DNA of 64,000 nucleotides from Bin87 sp965261195 (GCA_965261195.1 OZ253455.1:868001-932000), one strand, 5' to 3'. Positions 54,601-63,418 are shown, numbered from the stretch's first letter. The notes: generated from the sequence alone by a model not told the origin. Made by a program: numbers and translations.

Positions 54601-56169
54601 CTACCTACGCCTGCGTCGCGCTGTCTGTACGGCCCGACCCCGGCGGATATTGCCTTCATTCTCCGGTAGCAGGTATCCGTTCTTGCGATTTTGGTCCTGC
54701 AAACCCGATAACGTGATTCGGTCACGCTTTTCCTTGTTGCACGGCGGACATAGCAGTGTGAGATTGTCATAGGAATCCGTTCCACCGTCTGACTTTGGAC
54801 TAACGTGGTCAACCTCCAACACGCGAGTATCTCCGCCGTAGTTTCGTCCGCAACCCTGACAGAATGGCCCCAAATCCGCCAACAACGTGGCGTGTTGAGT
54901 TCGTGGTCGCGGATAACGCACCGCTCGGCCCGTTGGAGTTCGGAGCGCAGGCGTGGCAGGTTCGCCATCATCGGTGCGTGTCGGTGGCGTCGTTTCGTAA
55001 TGAATATCACCGAAGGTGAGCAGACGTTGTACGGTATTCTGGCTTACGCCATCAACCTTGACCGTTAAGCCTTCGGATTCCAGACGGTTGAGTACCATCT
55101 GGTGTGCGCCTTCCCAGATGTCCATGCCTATCCATTGTCGTCCAAGTCGTTCTGCGGCAATAGGCGTCGTAGCACAACCGCAGAAGGGGTCGAGCACAAA
55201 ATCGCCTTCATTGCTGCTGGCCTTGATGATACGCTCATACAAGGCTAATGGCTTTTGCGTCGGATAACCGGTGCGTTCACTGGACTGGGATGCAACCATT
55301 TGTATGTCATCCCAGAGATTCTGAACTGGCTTCCCCTTCAATTCGTCAAGGAACCGCTTGCGTTGGATACGCCCGTTGGGGTTTTGTGGGAAGTGAAGAC
55401 GCCCTTCCTTCTCCCATTGTTCCATCTTCTCCCTTGATATGGCCCAACCATTCTTGGGTGGCTGGTAGCCTTTGTATTCGTAAATGAGATTCGGGCGGAT
55501 GGCAGGGTTGGCAAGGTCAGCGATTCTATACCGGCGACCGTTTTCATCAACGTGCCGGAATGTCCGTGCAATGTTCTCCTGATATTGAGGGTCGTCGAAA
55601 GAGTATTGAGGAGAGAACGTAGCCCCTGATGTTTTGACGTAAAACAACAACGTATCTGTTGATACACCAAACTTGTTGGACTGATGGACGGTGCTGAAAG
55701 ACCCGTAACGCCGTTTCCAAATAATCTCGTTTCTGAAGTTGCGCCGGCCAAACACAGCGTCCATGAGCGTTTTTACATAGGCGTGTGCGGTCAAATCAAT
55801 GTGCAGATACAGGCTACCGTCGTCGGTCAGTATCCGGTGCATTTCCAACAGACGCACACCGAGCCAGCATAGGAACGCCGCCATATCGTCGCCATAGACT
55901 TCTTTTGCGGCGGTTATGACCTGCCAGACCTCCGGCTCGTCTCGCTGAATCTGTATCAGCCAATCGTCGTGAATATCCCGACGCCAACTCCAACGGTCGT
56001 CAAATCTCGCGCCGGCGGCTGGGCTGTCTGGCGTGGCGTGAAAATCCTTGTCCTTGTTGAACGGCGGGTCAGTGGCAATCAGGTTGACCGTACCGGAGTT
56101 GATGCCTTTCAGGAAGTCAAGGTTATCGCCGTGGTAAAGAGTGCGGTTTTCAAAGTTACGTTCAGGCAT
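54601..56169 (-). CDS. DNA methyltransferase - HNH endonuclease fusion
   Basis: A 522-aa protein. Residues about 10-365 are a beta-class DNA amino-methyltransferase (N6-adenine or N4-cytosine): motif IV DPPF (34-37) comes first, and the SAM-binding motif I region DPFCGCATTPIAAERLG (327-343) comes last. A target-recognition-like region lies between. Residues about 425-485 form an McrA-like HNH nuclease with two zinc cysteine pairs (CQGC 437-440, CPPC 474-477), the EVDH catalytic motif (452-455) and N469. So modification and cleavage activities may sit in one chain. Start ATG 56169 with GGAG 8 bp upstream. No separate restriction or specificity gene is nearby. It is not a fragment: both domains look complete. 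Confidence 0.9.
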   Translation of the reverse strand: MPERNFENRTLYHGDNLDFLKGINSGTVNLIATDPPFNKDKDFHATPDSPAAGARFDDRWSWRRDIHDDWLIQIQRDEPEVWQVITAAKEVYGDDMAAFLCWLGVRLLEMHRILTDDGSLYLHIDLTAHAYVKTLMDAVFGRRNFRNEIIWKRRYGSFSTVHQSNKFGVSTDTLLFYVKTSGATFSPQYSFDDPQYQENIARTFRHVDENGRRYRIADLANPAIRPNLIYEYKGYQPPKNGWAISREKMEQWEKEGRLHFPQNPNGRIQRKRFLDELKGKPVQNLWDDIQMVASQSSERTGYPTQKPLALYERIIKASSNEGDFVLDPFCGCATTPIAAERLGRQWIGMDIWEGAHQMVLNRLESEGLTVKVDGVSQNTVQRLLTFGDIHYETTPPTRTDDGEPATPALRTPTGRAVRYPRPRTQHATLLADLGPFCQGCGRNYGGDTRVLEVDHVSPKSDGGTDSYDNLTLLCPPCNKEKRDRITLSGLQDQNRKNGYLLPENEGNIRRGRAVQTARRRRR

Positions 56170-56190
56170 TGTCAAGTCTCCATTACCAGC

Positions 56191-56199
56191 ATTGTATCA
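56191..56199 (-). promoter_or_regulatory. Extended -10 promoter of the methyltransferase-HNH gene (putative)
   Basis: On the minus strand TGATACAAT (TGn extension plus TACAAT) lies 22 bp upstream of the start codon and inside the right inverted repeat, so the unit carries its own promoter. Confidence 0.45.
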
Positions 56200-56220
56200 G
56201 CCTCGCGACGCCAGGCGGAT

Positions 56221-56253
56221 TGTGTAGTTAGGTATGTAATTGCCTTTCCAAAG
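56221..56253 (-). repeat. Right 33-bp inverted repeat of the methyltransferase-HNH unit
   Basis: Reverse complement begins CTTTGGAAAGGCAATTACAT and matches the left repeat at 54563-54595 except for three bases. It lies 51 bp upstream of the gene start. Confidence 0.9.
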
Positions 56254-56573
56254 TCGTTGGCATTGGAGACGTTATTTTACCGGGATGGACAGTATGAACG
56301 GGATGGACAGGATTTTTCTGATGCCCTGGGAACAAGCCCAGGGTCTTGCGATTTTCCCTCTCCCCTTGTTGGAGAGGGCTGGGGTGAGGGGTATGGCCTG
56401 CTCCCTGGGATAGTTCCCTTCTTTGCATTTTCACCCTCACCCTAACCCTCTCCCATCAAGGGAGAGGGGATTACATGGAGAAGCGAACGACGCTGGGAAC
56501 AAGCCGGTGGGGTGGAGTTGTCAACTGATATGCTATTATATTGCGGGAAGCCGGTTAGCACTATGGTGTTGGG
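56254..56573. repeat. Intergenic region with paired REP-like palindromes
   Basis: No gene in this 320-bp stretch. It holds GGGATGGACAG repeats (about 56280-56310), a CCCTGGGAACAAGCCCAGGG hairpin and two REP-like palindromes in opposite orientation (56356-56390 and 56432-56469). The trpD leader follows, with an A/T-rich segment near 56530 that may contain its promoter, although no well-spaced hexamer pair is evident. Confidence 0.65.
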
Positions 56574-57590
56574 ATGATTCGGGAAGCCATAACAAATACG
56601 GTGGCCGGGCAATCGCTGTCGATGGACGAAGCGGTGGCCGTGATGCGCGAAGTGATGGAAGGGGAAACGACGCCGGCGCAGTTGGGGTCGTATTTGACCG
56701 CGTTGTCGCTGAAAGGCGAAACGCCGGAGGAGATTGCCGGCTTTGCCACCGTGATGCGGGAAAAGTCGTTGCGGGTTAACATCGTCGGCCCGGCGGTGGA
56801 TACCTGCGGCACCGGTGGAGATTTCAAGGGAACCTTCAACATCTCGACCGCGGCGGCTTTTGTGGTGGCCGGCGCCGGCCTGACGGTAGCCAAGCACGGT
56901 GGTCGGGCCGCGTCAGGGGCGTGCGGCAGCGCGGATGTCCTGGAAGCCCTTGGGGTGCGCATCGAATTGTCGCCCGCGGCGGTGGAGCGGTGCCTGAACG
57001 AAATCGGCATCGGGTTCATGTTCGCGCCGGCGTTCCACCCGGCGATGCGATATGCGGGACCGGTGCGCCGGGAAATCGGTATCCGGACCGTTTTCAACGT
57101 GCTGGGGCCGATGACGAATCCCGCCGGCGTATCGTCGCAATTGATCGGAGTCGGCTACCCGGAGGTGGCCGGCAAGATGGCCGAAGTGCTGCGGCTGTTG
57201 GGAGCCCACCACGCCATTATCGTCCACAGCGACGACGGCATGGACGAGTTGTCTCTGGGCAGCGATACCACCGGCTGGGAAGTATTGGATGGCGAGTTGC
57301 GACCGTACCTGGTGCAGCCGCGCCAATTGGGATTGCCCCTTGCCACCCCCGATGATTTGCAGGGCGGCGACCCGGACCAGAACGCCGCAACCATGCGCCG
57401 GTTGCTGGCCGGCGAGGGTGGCCCCATCCGCGATGCCGTAATCCTGAACGCCGGCGCGGCCCTGGTGGCCGGCGATGCAGCGGCGTCGCTGCCGGACGGC
57501 ATCCCAATGGCGGCGGCGTCAATTGACGATGGCAAAGCGGCGCAAAAACTCGAAGCGCTGATCGAGATGACCCAACGTCTGGCCGAATAG
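56574..57590 (+). CDS. trpD: Anthranilate phosphoribosyltransferase
   Basis: Second step of tryptophan synthesis: anthranilate plus PRPP to phosphoribosyl-anthranilate. The 338-aa protein has the glycine-rich PRPP motif CGTGGDFKGTFNIST, the KHGGRAASGACGSADVLEALG block and GPMTNPAG. Start ATG 56574. The stop region is a 12-bp tandem repeat (GCCGAATAGACC-type, three copies, each carrying an in-frame TAG). First gene of a trpDCFB cluster; trpE and trpG are not in the window. Confidence 0.95.
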   Translation: MIREAITNTVAGQSLSMDEAVAVMREVMEGETTPAQLGSYLTALSLKGETPEEIAGFATVMREKSLRVNIVGPAVDTCGTGGDFKGTFNISTAAAFVVAGAGLTVAKHGGRAASGACGSADVLEALGVRIELSPAAVERCLNEIGIGFMFAPAFHPAMRYAGPVRREIGIRTVFNVLGPMTNPAGVSSQLIGVGYPEVAGKMAEVLRLLGAHHAIIVHSDDGMDELSLGSDTTGWEVLDGELRPYLVQPRQLGLPLATPDDLQGGDPDQNAATMRRLLAGEGGPIRDAVILNAGAALVAGDAAASLPDGIPMAAASIDDGKAAQKLEALIEMTQRLAE

Positions 57591-57618
57591 ACCGCCGAAT
57601 AGACTGCCGAATAGACCG
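57581..57618 (+). repeat. Three-copy 12-bp tandem repeat at the trpD stop
   Basis: GCCGAATAGACC, GCCGAATAGACT and GCCGAATAGACC follow one another. The first copy encodes the last codons and stop of trpD, and the others repeat the stop in frame. The repeat fills the gap up to the trpC ribosome binding region. Confidence 0.9.
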
Positions 57619-57633
57619 GGGGAGACTGAAACG

Positions 57634-58437
57634 ATGCCCAGCATACTGGACAAAATCGTCGCCAAGAAACGTGAGGAACTGGCCGCGGCGGTTGCCAGCA
57701 CACCGATGGCCGCGCTCCGCGATCTGATCTCCAAGCGGCCAACTGCGCTGGATTTCCCCGGTGCGCTGCGTAAGGATGGCATCAGCCTGATTGCCGAGGT
57801 GAAAAAGGCATCGCCATCGAAAGGGCTGCTGCGCGCTGACTTCGCCCCGGTTGCTCTGGCGCAGACGTATCACGAAAATGGGGCATCGGCGATCTCCGTC
57901 ATCACCGACAGCCATTTTCTGGGTGAACCGGCGCATCTGACGGCGGTGAAGGAAAGTGGAGCGTCAGCAGACTTGCCGGTGTTGCGCAAGGATTTTATCT
58001 TTGACGAGTATCAGGTTTACGAGGCGCGGGCGATTGGCGCTGATACCTACCTGCTCATTGTCGATATTTTGTCCGCAGCGCAACTGTCCGAACTGATCGC
58101 CGTGGGCAAGTCGCTGGGTATGACGCCCCTGGTTGAGACCCACGACGCCGACGAGATTGCGACCGCGGCAGATGCTGGCGCCGAAGTCATTGGCATTAAC
58201 AACCGCAACCTGCACACCTTCGTAACCGACCTCGCTACCACGGAACAACTGGCGCGGTTCATCCCGGCCGGCAAGGTTATCGTGAGCGAAAGCGGCATCA
58301 GCACGCCCGACGACCTGGCGCGGCTCCAGCTGTACCAAGTTGATGCGGTACTGGTCGGCGAGGCCCTGGTGACTGCGGAGGATACCGGAGCCAGGGTGCG
58401 TTCCCTGTCGGGCGTTGCGCTGCCTACGGGTCGATAG
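57634..58437 (+). CDS. trpC: Indole-3-glycerol-phosphate synthase
   Basis: A 267-aa TIM-barrel enzyme closing the indole ring. The family segments are LIAEVKKASPSKGLL with the catalytic Lys, LRKDFIFDEYQVYEARA with the second Lys, EVIGINNRNLHTF and VIVSESGIS. Start ATG 57634. The stop is 1 bp from the GTG start of trpF, so translation is coupled. Confidence 0.95.
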   Translation: MPSILDKIVAKKREELAAAVASTPMAALRDLISKRPTALDFPGALRKDGISLIAEVKKASPSKGLLRADFAPVALAQTYHENGASAISVITDSHFLGEPAHLTAVKESGASADLPVLRKDFIFDEYQVYEARAIGADTYLLIVDILSAAQLSELIAVGKSLGMTPLVETHDADEIATAADAGAEVIGINNRNLHTFVTDLATTEQLARFIPAGKVIVSESGISTPDDLARLQLYQVDAVLVGEALVTAEDTGARVRSLSGVALPTGR

Positions 58438-58438
58438 G

Positions 58439-59113
58439 GTGTCAAAGTTCAGGACGATGGTGAAGATCTGCGGGGTGCGTCGGCTGGAAGACGCGCTGAC
58501 CGCCGCTGATGCCGGAGCCGACTACGTGGGCATGGTGTTTGTCCCCGGTCGGCGTCGCAGGATTGAGCCGGCCGACGCGCGATTGATTGCCAATGGGTTG
58601 CGTGAGTCTGCAACTGCCGCGCCCAAATCGGTGGGTTTGTTCGGCGATCAGCCTGTGGACGAAGTGCTGGCAACCATTGCGGTATCAGGGATCGACTACG
58701 CCCAGTTGTGCGGCGATGAAAGCACTGACTATTGCCGCGCAGTGCAGCATCGGGCCGGCGTCATCAAGGCGCTGCACGTGCCGGCCGACGCCGGCGATGC
58801 GGCTATCCAGGCCCTAGACTGCCGGATTCGTGCGTTTACGGATGCTGGCTGTACGGTTACGCTGGATAGCGAAGTCGTTGGGCTGCACGGAGGAACCGGC
58901 CAGTCATTCGATTGGCGGGTAGCGTCGGCGCTGGCCGAGCGCCGGGCGTTTTTGCTGGCCGGCGGCCTGACGCCCGACAACGTGGCCGACGCGGTGGAAT
59001 CGGTGCGTCCCTGGGGGGTGGATGTGTCCAGCGGGGTGGAAACCGACGGCGACAAGGATGCGGACAAAATCCGGCGGTTCGTGCGGAATGCGCGGGCGGT
59101 CGGCCAGGCGTGA
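58439..59113 (+). CDS. trpF: Phosphoribosylanthranilate isomerase
   Basis: A 224-aa TIM-barrel isomerase. The catalytic Cys is in MVKICGV, and the catalytic Asp and phosphate-binding Gly lie in LDSEVVGLHGGTGQSFDW; LLAGGLTPDNV is the C-terminal phosphate loop. I used GTG 58439, one base after trpC; ATG 58457 would place the start two residues before KICG and is also possible. Downstream is trpB after 13 bp. Confidence 0.93.
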   Translation: MSKFRTMVKICGVRRLEDALTAADAGADYVGMVFVPGRRRRIEPADARLIANGLRESATAAPKSVGLFGDQPVDEVLATIAVSGIDYAQLCGDESTDYCRAVQHRAGVIKALHVPADAGDAAIQALDCRIRAFTDAGCTVTLDSEVVGLHGGTGQSFDWRVASALAERRAFLLAGGLTPDNVADAVESVRPWGVDVSSGVETDGDKDADKIRRFVRNARAVGQA

Positions 59114-59126
59114 GGTTAGGAATTCG

Positions 59127-60335
59127 ATGGCAACTGATACACCAGTGAGACTTCCGGATGATCGGGGCCGGTTTGGAGATTTCGGCGGCAAGTTTGTCCC
59201 CGAAACCGTGATGGCCGCACTCACCGAGCTGGAGCTGGCTTATCGCGCGGCCCAGGATGACGCCGGCTTCGCCGAGCAGTTGACGAATTTGCTGGTCAAC
59301 TACGCCGGTCGACCCACCGCGCTGTATCACGCGGAAAACTTGACCCGGCACTGTGGCGGCGCCAGAATCTACCTGAAACGGGAAGACCTGGCCCACACCG
59401 GCGCCCACAAGATAAACAATGCCCTCGGCCAGTGTTTGCTGGCGCAGCGCATGGGCAAGCGCCGGATCATCGCCGAAACCGGGGCTGGCCAACACGGCGT
59501 GGCAACCGCCACTGTTTGCGCCATGCTGGGGTTGCAGTGCATCGTGTACATGGGTGTGGAGGACACGGTGCGCCAGTCGCTCAACGTGTATCGGATGCGG
59601 CTGTTAGGGGCGGAGGTTATTGGCGTTGAATCCGGAACCCGGACCCTCAAAGATGCCATCAACGAGGCCATCCGGGACTGGGTAACTAACGTGGAAACCA
59701 CCCACTATCTCATCGGCAGCGTGGTTGGCCCGCATCCGTATCCGATGTTGGTGCGAGATTTCCAGTCGGTAATCGGGCGTGAAGCGCGTGAGCAGATTTT
59801 GGCCGCAGAGGGCCGGCTGCCCGATGTGGTGGCGGCCTGCGTGGGCGGCGGAAGCAACGCCATCGGCACATTCTACGAATTCATTGGCGATGAAGGTGTC
59901 CGGTTGGTTGGAGTGGAGGCTGCCGGGGACGGGGTCGACACCGGCCGCCACGCCGCAACTCTGACGGCCGGCCGGCCCGGCGTCCTGCACGGCTCAATGT
60001 CTTACCTGCTGCAGGATGAGCACGGCCAGGTGCAGGAAGCGCACAGCATCTCGGCAGGCCTGGACTATCCCGGAGTTGGGCCCGAACACAGTTGGTTGAA
60101 GGACACCGGCCGGGCCGAGTACGGGTCGGTTACCGACGCAGAAGCGCTGGAAGGGTTTCGCCTGCTGTGCCGCACCGAAGGCATAATTCCGGCGCTGGAA
60201 TCGGCCCACGCGATTTATCGGGCGAGCCGGCTGGCGGCCGATATGCCTTCCGACCAGATAATACTGGTCTGCCTGAGCGGGCGCGGGGACAAGGACGTGC
60301 CATCCATCGCCGAACGGGAAGGAATTGTCGGCTGA
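59127..60335 (+). CDS. trpB: Tryptophan synthase beta chain
   Basis: A 402-aa PLP enzyme joining indole and serine. The PLP lysine lies in LAHTGAHKINNALGQ, the glycine-rich phosphate loop in CVGGGSNAIGTF and the conserved EHSWLKDTGRAEY near the end. Residues follow the TrpB1 type, which normally works with TrpA. Start ATG 59127 with TTAGG upstream; the longer frame overlaps trpF. No trpA follows, which is unusual for this order. Confidence 0.95.
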   Translation: MATDTPVRLPDDRGRFGDFGGKFVPETVMAALTELELAYRAAQDDAGFAEQLTNLLVNYAGRPTALYHAENLTRHCGGARIYLKREDLAHTGAHKINNALGQCLLAQRMGKRRIIAETGAGQHGVATATVCAMLGLQCIVYMGVEDTVRQSLNVYRMRLLGAEVIGVESGTRTLKDAINEAIRDWVTNVETTHYLIGSVVGPHPYPMLVRDFQSVIGREAREQILAAEGRLPDVVAACVGGGSNAIGTFYEFIGDEGVRLVGVEAAGDGVDTGRHAATLTAGRPGVLHGSMSYLLQDEHGQVQEAHSISAGLDYPGVGPEHSWLKDTGRAEYGSVTDAEALEGFRLLCRTEGIIPALESAHAIYRASRLAADMPSDQIILVCLSGRGDKDVPSIAEREGIVG

Positions 60336-60387
60336 CCAACATCGGACCTGGCGCCGCGTGGGGTTGTGGAGTTTGGGGGCAGCGAGG

Positions 60388-61167
60388 ATGCGAATAGGCT
60401 TGGCGGTTCCGCTCTGGTGCGTCGTGGCGGTTACCTTCGCGCTGACCGCTTGCGGCTCGGGCACGGAGGCGCTGAAAGGGGCCGCCCGCATTGCCGAGGA
60501 ACTGGCCACGGTCGTCAATTCAGAGGGCGCTACATTGGCGCCACTATCGACCGAAGTCTACCGACCACCGCCCGCTGCCGACGTGCAGTCAATAATTATG
60601 GTTCTCGATAGTCTGGAAACGGCGGAAAGAGGTAGTGATACCAAGTACGACCGCGATGATTGGCGGCATTGGGTGGACGACGACCGCGACTGCCAGAACA
60701 CCAGGGCCGAGGTGCTGATCGAGGAGAGTTTGGCCGAGGTGGATTTCGCCAGCAACGAGGATTGCCGCGTCGTGGCGGGTGAATGGCTGGGGCCGTGGAG
60801 CGGAGAGATTTTCACCGACGCCTCCGAGGTGGACATCGACCACCACGTACCTTTGGGTCATGCCCACGAAGCCGGCGGCTGGGCATGGGACTCTGAACGC
60901 AAACGGGCTTACGCCAACGATATGAGCAATCCGGCCAGTTTGCAGGTTACCAAAGCCACGCTGAACCGGGCCAAGGGCAAGGAACCGCCGGACCGGTGGC
61001 GCCCCGATGATACGCGCGGTTGGTGTCAGTACGCCGGCGACTGGGTAGTGGTTAAAGCCCGGTGGGAGCTTACTGTCACGGAAGTGGAAAAGAAGGCGCT
61101 GCTGGAGATGCTGGATTCCTGCTCCGATGACGACTCATGGGGGTTGGGCAGACCACGGTCGGAGTAG
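60388..61167 (+). CDS. Secreted HNH nuclease-like lipoprotein (DUF1524-type)
   Basis: A 259-aa protein with a signal peptide and lipobox (TFALTAC, Cys near residue 20), predicted to be anchored outside the membrane. The C-terminal half has the HNH pattern of secreted nucleases: DIDHHVPLGHAHEAGG, then the SNPASLQVTKATLNRAKG Asn and the WCQYAGDWVVVKARWELT ending. Such nucleases degrade extracellular DNA for nutrients. Start ATG 60388 with GAGG immediately upstream; a frame start at 60325 overlaps trpB. It stands in the place where trpA is often found. Confidence 0.82.
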   Translation: MRIGLAVPLWCVVAVTFALTACGSGTEALKGAARIAEELATVVNSEGATLAPLSTEVYRPPPAADVQSIIMVLDSLETAERGSDTKYDRDDWRHWVDDDRDCQNTRAEVLIEESLAEVDFASNEDCRVVAGEWLGPWSGEIFTDASEVDIDHHVPLGHAHEAGGWAWDSERKRAYANDMSNPASLQVTKATLNRAKGKEPPDRWRPDDTRGWCQYAGDWVVVKARWELTVTEVEKKALLEMLDSCSDDDSWGLGRPRSE

Positions 61168-61189
61168 GGCCGTGCGTCGCGCTGTGCTG

Positions 61190-61198
61190 TGCTATAAT
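61190..61198 (+). promoter_or_regulatory. Extended -10 promoter for the SDR gene (putative)
   Basis: TGCTATAAT, the same extended -10 string as at 5993-6001, 73 bp upstream of the SDR start. No clear -35. Confidence 0.45.
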
Positions 61199-61270
61199 CG
61201 CCGTCGGTTACAGCAAATACGACTTCCCGGAGAGTCGCAGACTACCGGGCGGTAATACTGGAGGCAAGCC

Positions 61271-62068
61271 ATGGAAATGGGACTGGATGGCAAGGTAGCA
61301 ATCGTTACCGGCGGCAGCGAGGGAATCGGCAAAGCTGCCGCTCTGCGCATGGCCGGCGAAGGCGCCAACGTGATCATCGTGGCCCGTCGGCAGGACGTGC
61401 TGGACGCAGCGGCTGACGAAATCCGCACGGCCACCGAGGGCGAGGTAATGGGCATCTCAGCCGACGTCACCGAGCGCAACACCGCCGCAGATGTGATCAA
61501 CACCGCCGTCGAGAAATATGGCCGACTGGACATTTTGGTCAACAACGCCGGCACCTCGATGGCCAAGGGTTTTGAGCAGGTCAGCGACGATGACTGGGAG
61601 TTCGACTTCGAGCTGAAGGTTTGGGGAGCGATACGGCTGATGCGAGCATCGATCCCGGAGATGCGGAAGGTTGGTGGTGGTCGGATTATCAATGTTACCA
61701 ACCTGGGTGGTCGGACGCCGGGCGCTAATTCCATGCCCACGTCAATCTCGCGGGCGGCCGGCATCGCCATCACCAAGGGTTTATCCAAGGACTTGGCCAG
61801 CGACAACATCCTGGTGAACACGGTTTGTATCGGCCTAATCAAGAGCGGGCAGCACCAGCGCCGCTACGATGCCCGGCTGGAAAACGAACCTGACCTGGAT
61901 ATGAACGATTTCTACGCCCAGCTTGCCCAGGGACGCGGTGTCCCGCTGGGTAGAGTCGGAGAAGGGGCCGAAGCCGGCGACGTGATCGCATTCCTGGCCT
62001 CAGATCGGGCCAGCTACCTCAGCGGCGTGGCGATCAACATCGACGGCGGCGCGTCGGCGGTACTGTAA
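61271..62068 (+). CDS. SDR-family oxidoreductase with altered catalytic residues
   Basis: A 265-aa short-chain dehydrogenase-fold protein. The cofactor motif TGGSEGIGKA, then ADVTER and the structural NNAG (LVNNAGTS) are intact. The catalytic region reads NVTNLGG instead of a Ser-containing INxSS, and TSISRAA in place of YxxxK. The classic Ser-Tyr-Lys set is therefore not visible. A C-terminal GVAINIDGGASA is normal. It may use another mechanism or only bind NAD(P). Start ATG 61271 with GGAGG upstream. Confidence 0.85.
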   Translation: MEMGLDGKVAIVTGGSEGIGKAAALRMAGEGANVIIVARRQDVLDAAADEIRTATEGEVMGISADVTERNTAADVINTAVEKYGRLDILVNNAGTSMAKGFEQVSDDDWEFDFELKVWGAIRLMRASIPEMRKVGGGRIINVTNLGGRTPGANSMPTSISRAAGIAITKGLSKDLASDNILVNTVCIGLIKSGQHQRRYDARLENEPDLDMNDFYAQLAQGRGVPLGRVGEGAEAGDVIAFLASDRASYLSGVAINIDGGASAVL

Positions 62069-62142
62069 TCCCCGGTACGCTAGTCCGGGGCGCTGTAATT
62101 GGTGTCGGCCTTGCGGGGACGGCAGGATAAATCGGGTACAGA

Positions 62143-63351
62143 TTGGTGATTAGTGTGAGCGATTCATACCTAGCAGAGTTCGAGGCGCCCAATCGATTGT
62201 TGCTGGGCGCCGGCCCATGCACCGTGCATCCGCGTGTGTTGCGCGCGATGACGCAGCCGGTGATCGGGCACCTCGACCCCAAGTTTTTCCAGGTCATGGA
62301 CGAAGTGTGCGAAATGCTGAGACAGGTGTTTCACACTGAAAACTATATGACCGTTCCCATTTCCTCAACTGGCACCGGCGCCATGGAAACTGCGTGCGCC
62401 AACGTGCTGGAACACGGCGACACGGCCATCGTGTGCCGCAACGGATATTTCGGCGACCGATTGGCTGACATCACCGAGCGGTGCGGCGCGAACACGGTCA
62501 TGGTCGATTCACCGTGGGGCCAACCATCCGACCTCAACGGTTTGGAGGATGCCCTGAAGGCAAACCCCAACACGCGCATGGTCGGGTTGGTGCACGCCGA
62601 AACGTCTACCGGCGCATTGTCGCCGCTGCTGGACGCCATTGAACTGGCCCACCGCCACGGCGCGCTGGTCGTCGTTGATGCCGTTACATCGCTGGGAAGC
62701 CACGAAGTGCGCGTTGATGACTGGGATATCGACGTGTGTTACAGCGCGAGTCAGAAGTGTCTGGGAGCGCCTCCGGGCCTGGCTCCCATCAGTTTTGGCG
62801 AACGGGCGATCAAGATTATCAACGAGCGGCCCACCAAGGTGCAGAGTTTTTACTTCAACCTGAAGGACATCGCGGATTACTGGAATCAGACCCGCGCTTA
62901 CCATCACACCAGCCCCATTACGATGACCTACGCGATGCGCGAATCGCTGCGCATGATGATGGAAGAGGGTATTGAAGAACGCCACGCACGCCACGCGCGG
63001 GTCGCGGGCGCCCTGCGGGCCGGATTGGCGGCCATGGGACTGGAGTTGACCGCGTCCCCGGAGCACCAGCTGAATCCGATCACCGTGGTGAAGGTGCCCG
63101 AAGGCGTTGACGATGCTGTGACACGGCGTCGCCTCCTCGACGAGTGGAACATTGAGGTCAGCGGTGGCCTGGGCGAGTTCCGCAGCAAAGTCTGGCGCAT
63201 TGGGATGATGGGCGAAGGCGCGCGCGACCGCAGCGTCCTGGCGGTGCTGTCTGCCCTGGAAGTCGTACTCTCGGACGCCGGATACGAGGTTGCCTTCGGC
63301 GCCAGTGTCGGCGCAGCGCAACGCTCGATGGCGATGGATAACGCCGGTTAG
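62143..63351 (+). CDS. Class V PLP aminotransferase (serine/alanine-glyoxylate type)
   Basis: A 402-aa aminotransferase. It starts with LLLGAGPCTVHPRVLRAM, and has the STGTGAMETACANV cofactor loop and VVDAVTSLG with the PLP Asp. The PLP lysine is in SASQKCLGAPPG. These enzymes transfer the amino group between Ser/Ala and glyoxylate or pyruvate, as in glyoxylate metabolism. The TTG start (62143) is uncertain; GTG at 62155 is an alternative. A GlcF-like gene on the opposite strand also points to glycolate/glyoxylate metabolism. Confidence 0.9.
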   Translation: MVISVSDSYLAEFEAPNRLLLGAGPCTVHPRVLRAMTQPVIGHLDPKFFQVMDEVCEMLRQVFHTENYMTVPISSTGTGAMETACANVLEHGDTAIVCRNGYFGDRLADITERCGANTVMVDSPWGQPSDLNGLEDALKANPNTRMVGLVHAETSTGALSPLLDAIELAHRHGALVVVDAVTSLGSHEVRVDDWDIDVCYSASQKCLGAPPGLAPISFGERAIKIINERPTKVQSFYFNLKDIADYWNQTRAYHHTSPITMTYAMRESLRMMMEEGIEERHARHARVAGALRAGLAAMGLELTASPEHQLNPITVVKVPEGVDDAVTRRRLLDEWNIEVSGGLGEFRSKVWRIGMMGEGARDRSVLAVLSALEVVLSDAGYEVAFGASVGAAQRSMAMDNAG

Positions 63352-63418
63352 GTTAGAGGTTTCATCACGGCGGGTCTGGACGGCGGGTCTGGCGCAATGA
63401 CCCGCCGCCGGTTTCGCG

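Larger units (their letters stand above)
54563..56253 (-). mobile_element. Putative mobile methyltransferase-HNH unit with 33-bp inverted repeats
   Basis: A 1691-bp module bounded by 33-bp inverted repeats (30/33 identical). It holds a single gene with its own promoter and ribosome binding site and nothing else. Its base composition looks lower in G+C than the neighbouring genes. No transposase is encoded and no clear target duplication is seen, so if mobile it needs a helper or uses its own HNH nuclease. This grouping is inference from the flanking repeats. Confidence 0.6.

Noticed and set aside
56520..56573. sigma-70 promoter of trpD from TTGTCA and TATATT
   Set aside because: The hexamers are only about 10-13 bp apart, too close for a normal promoter.
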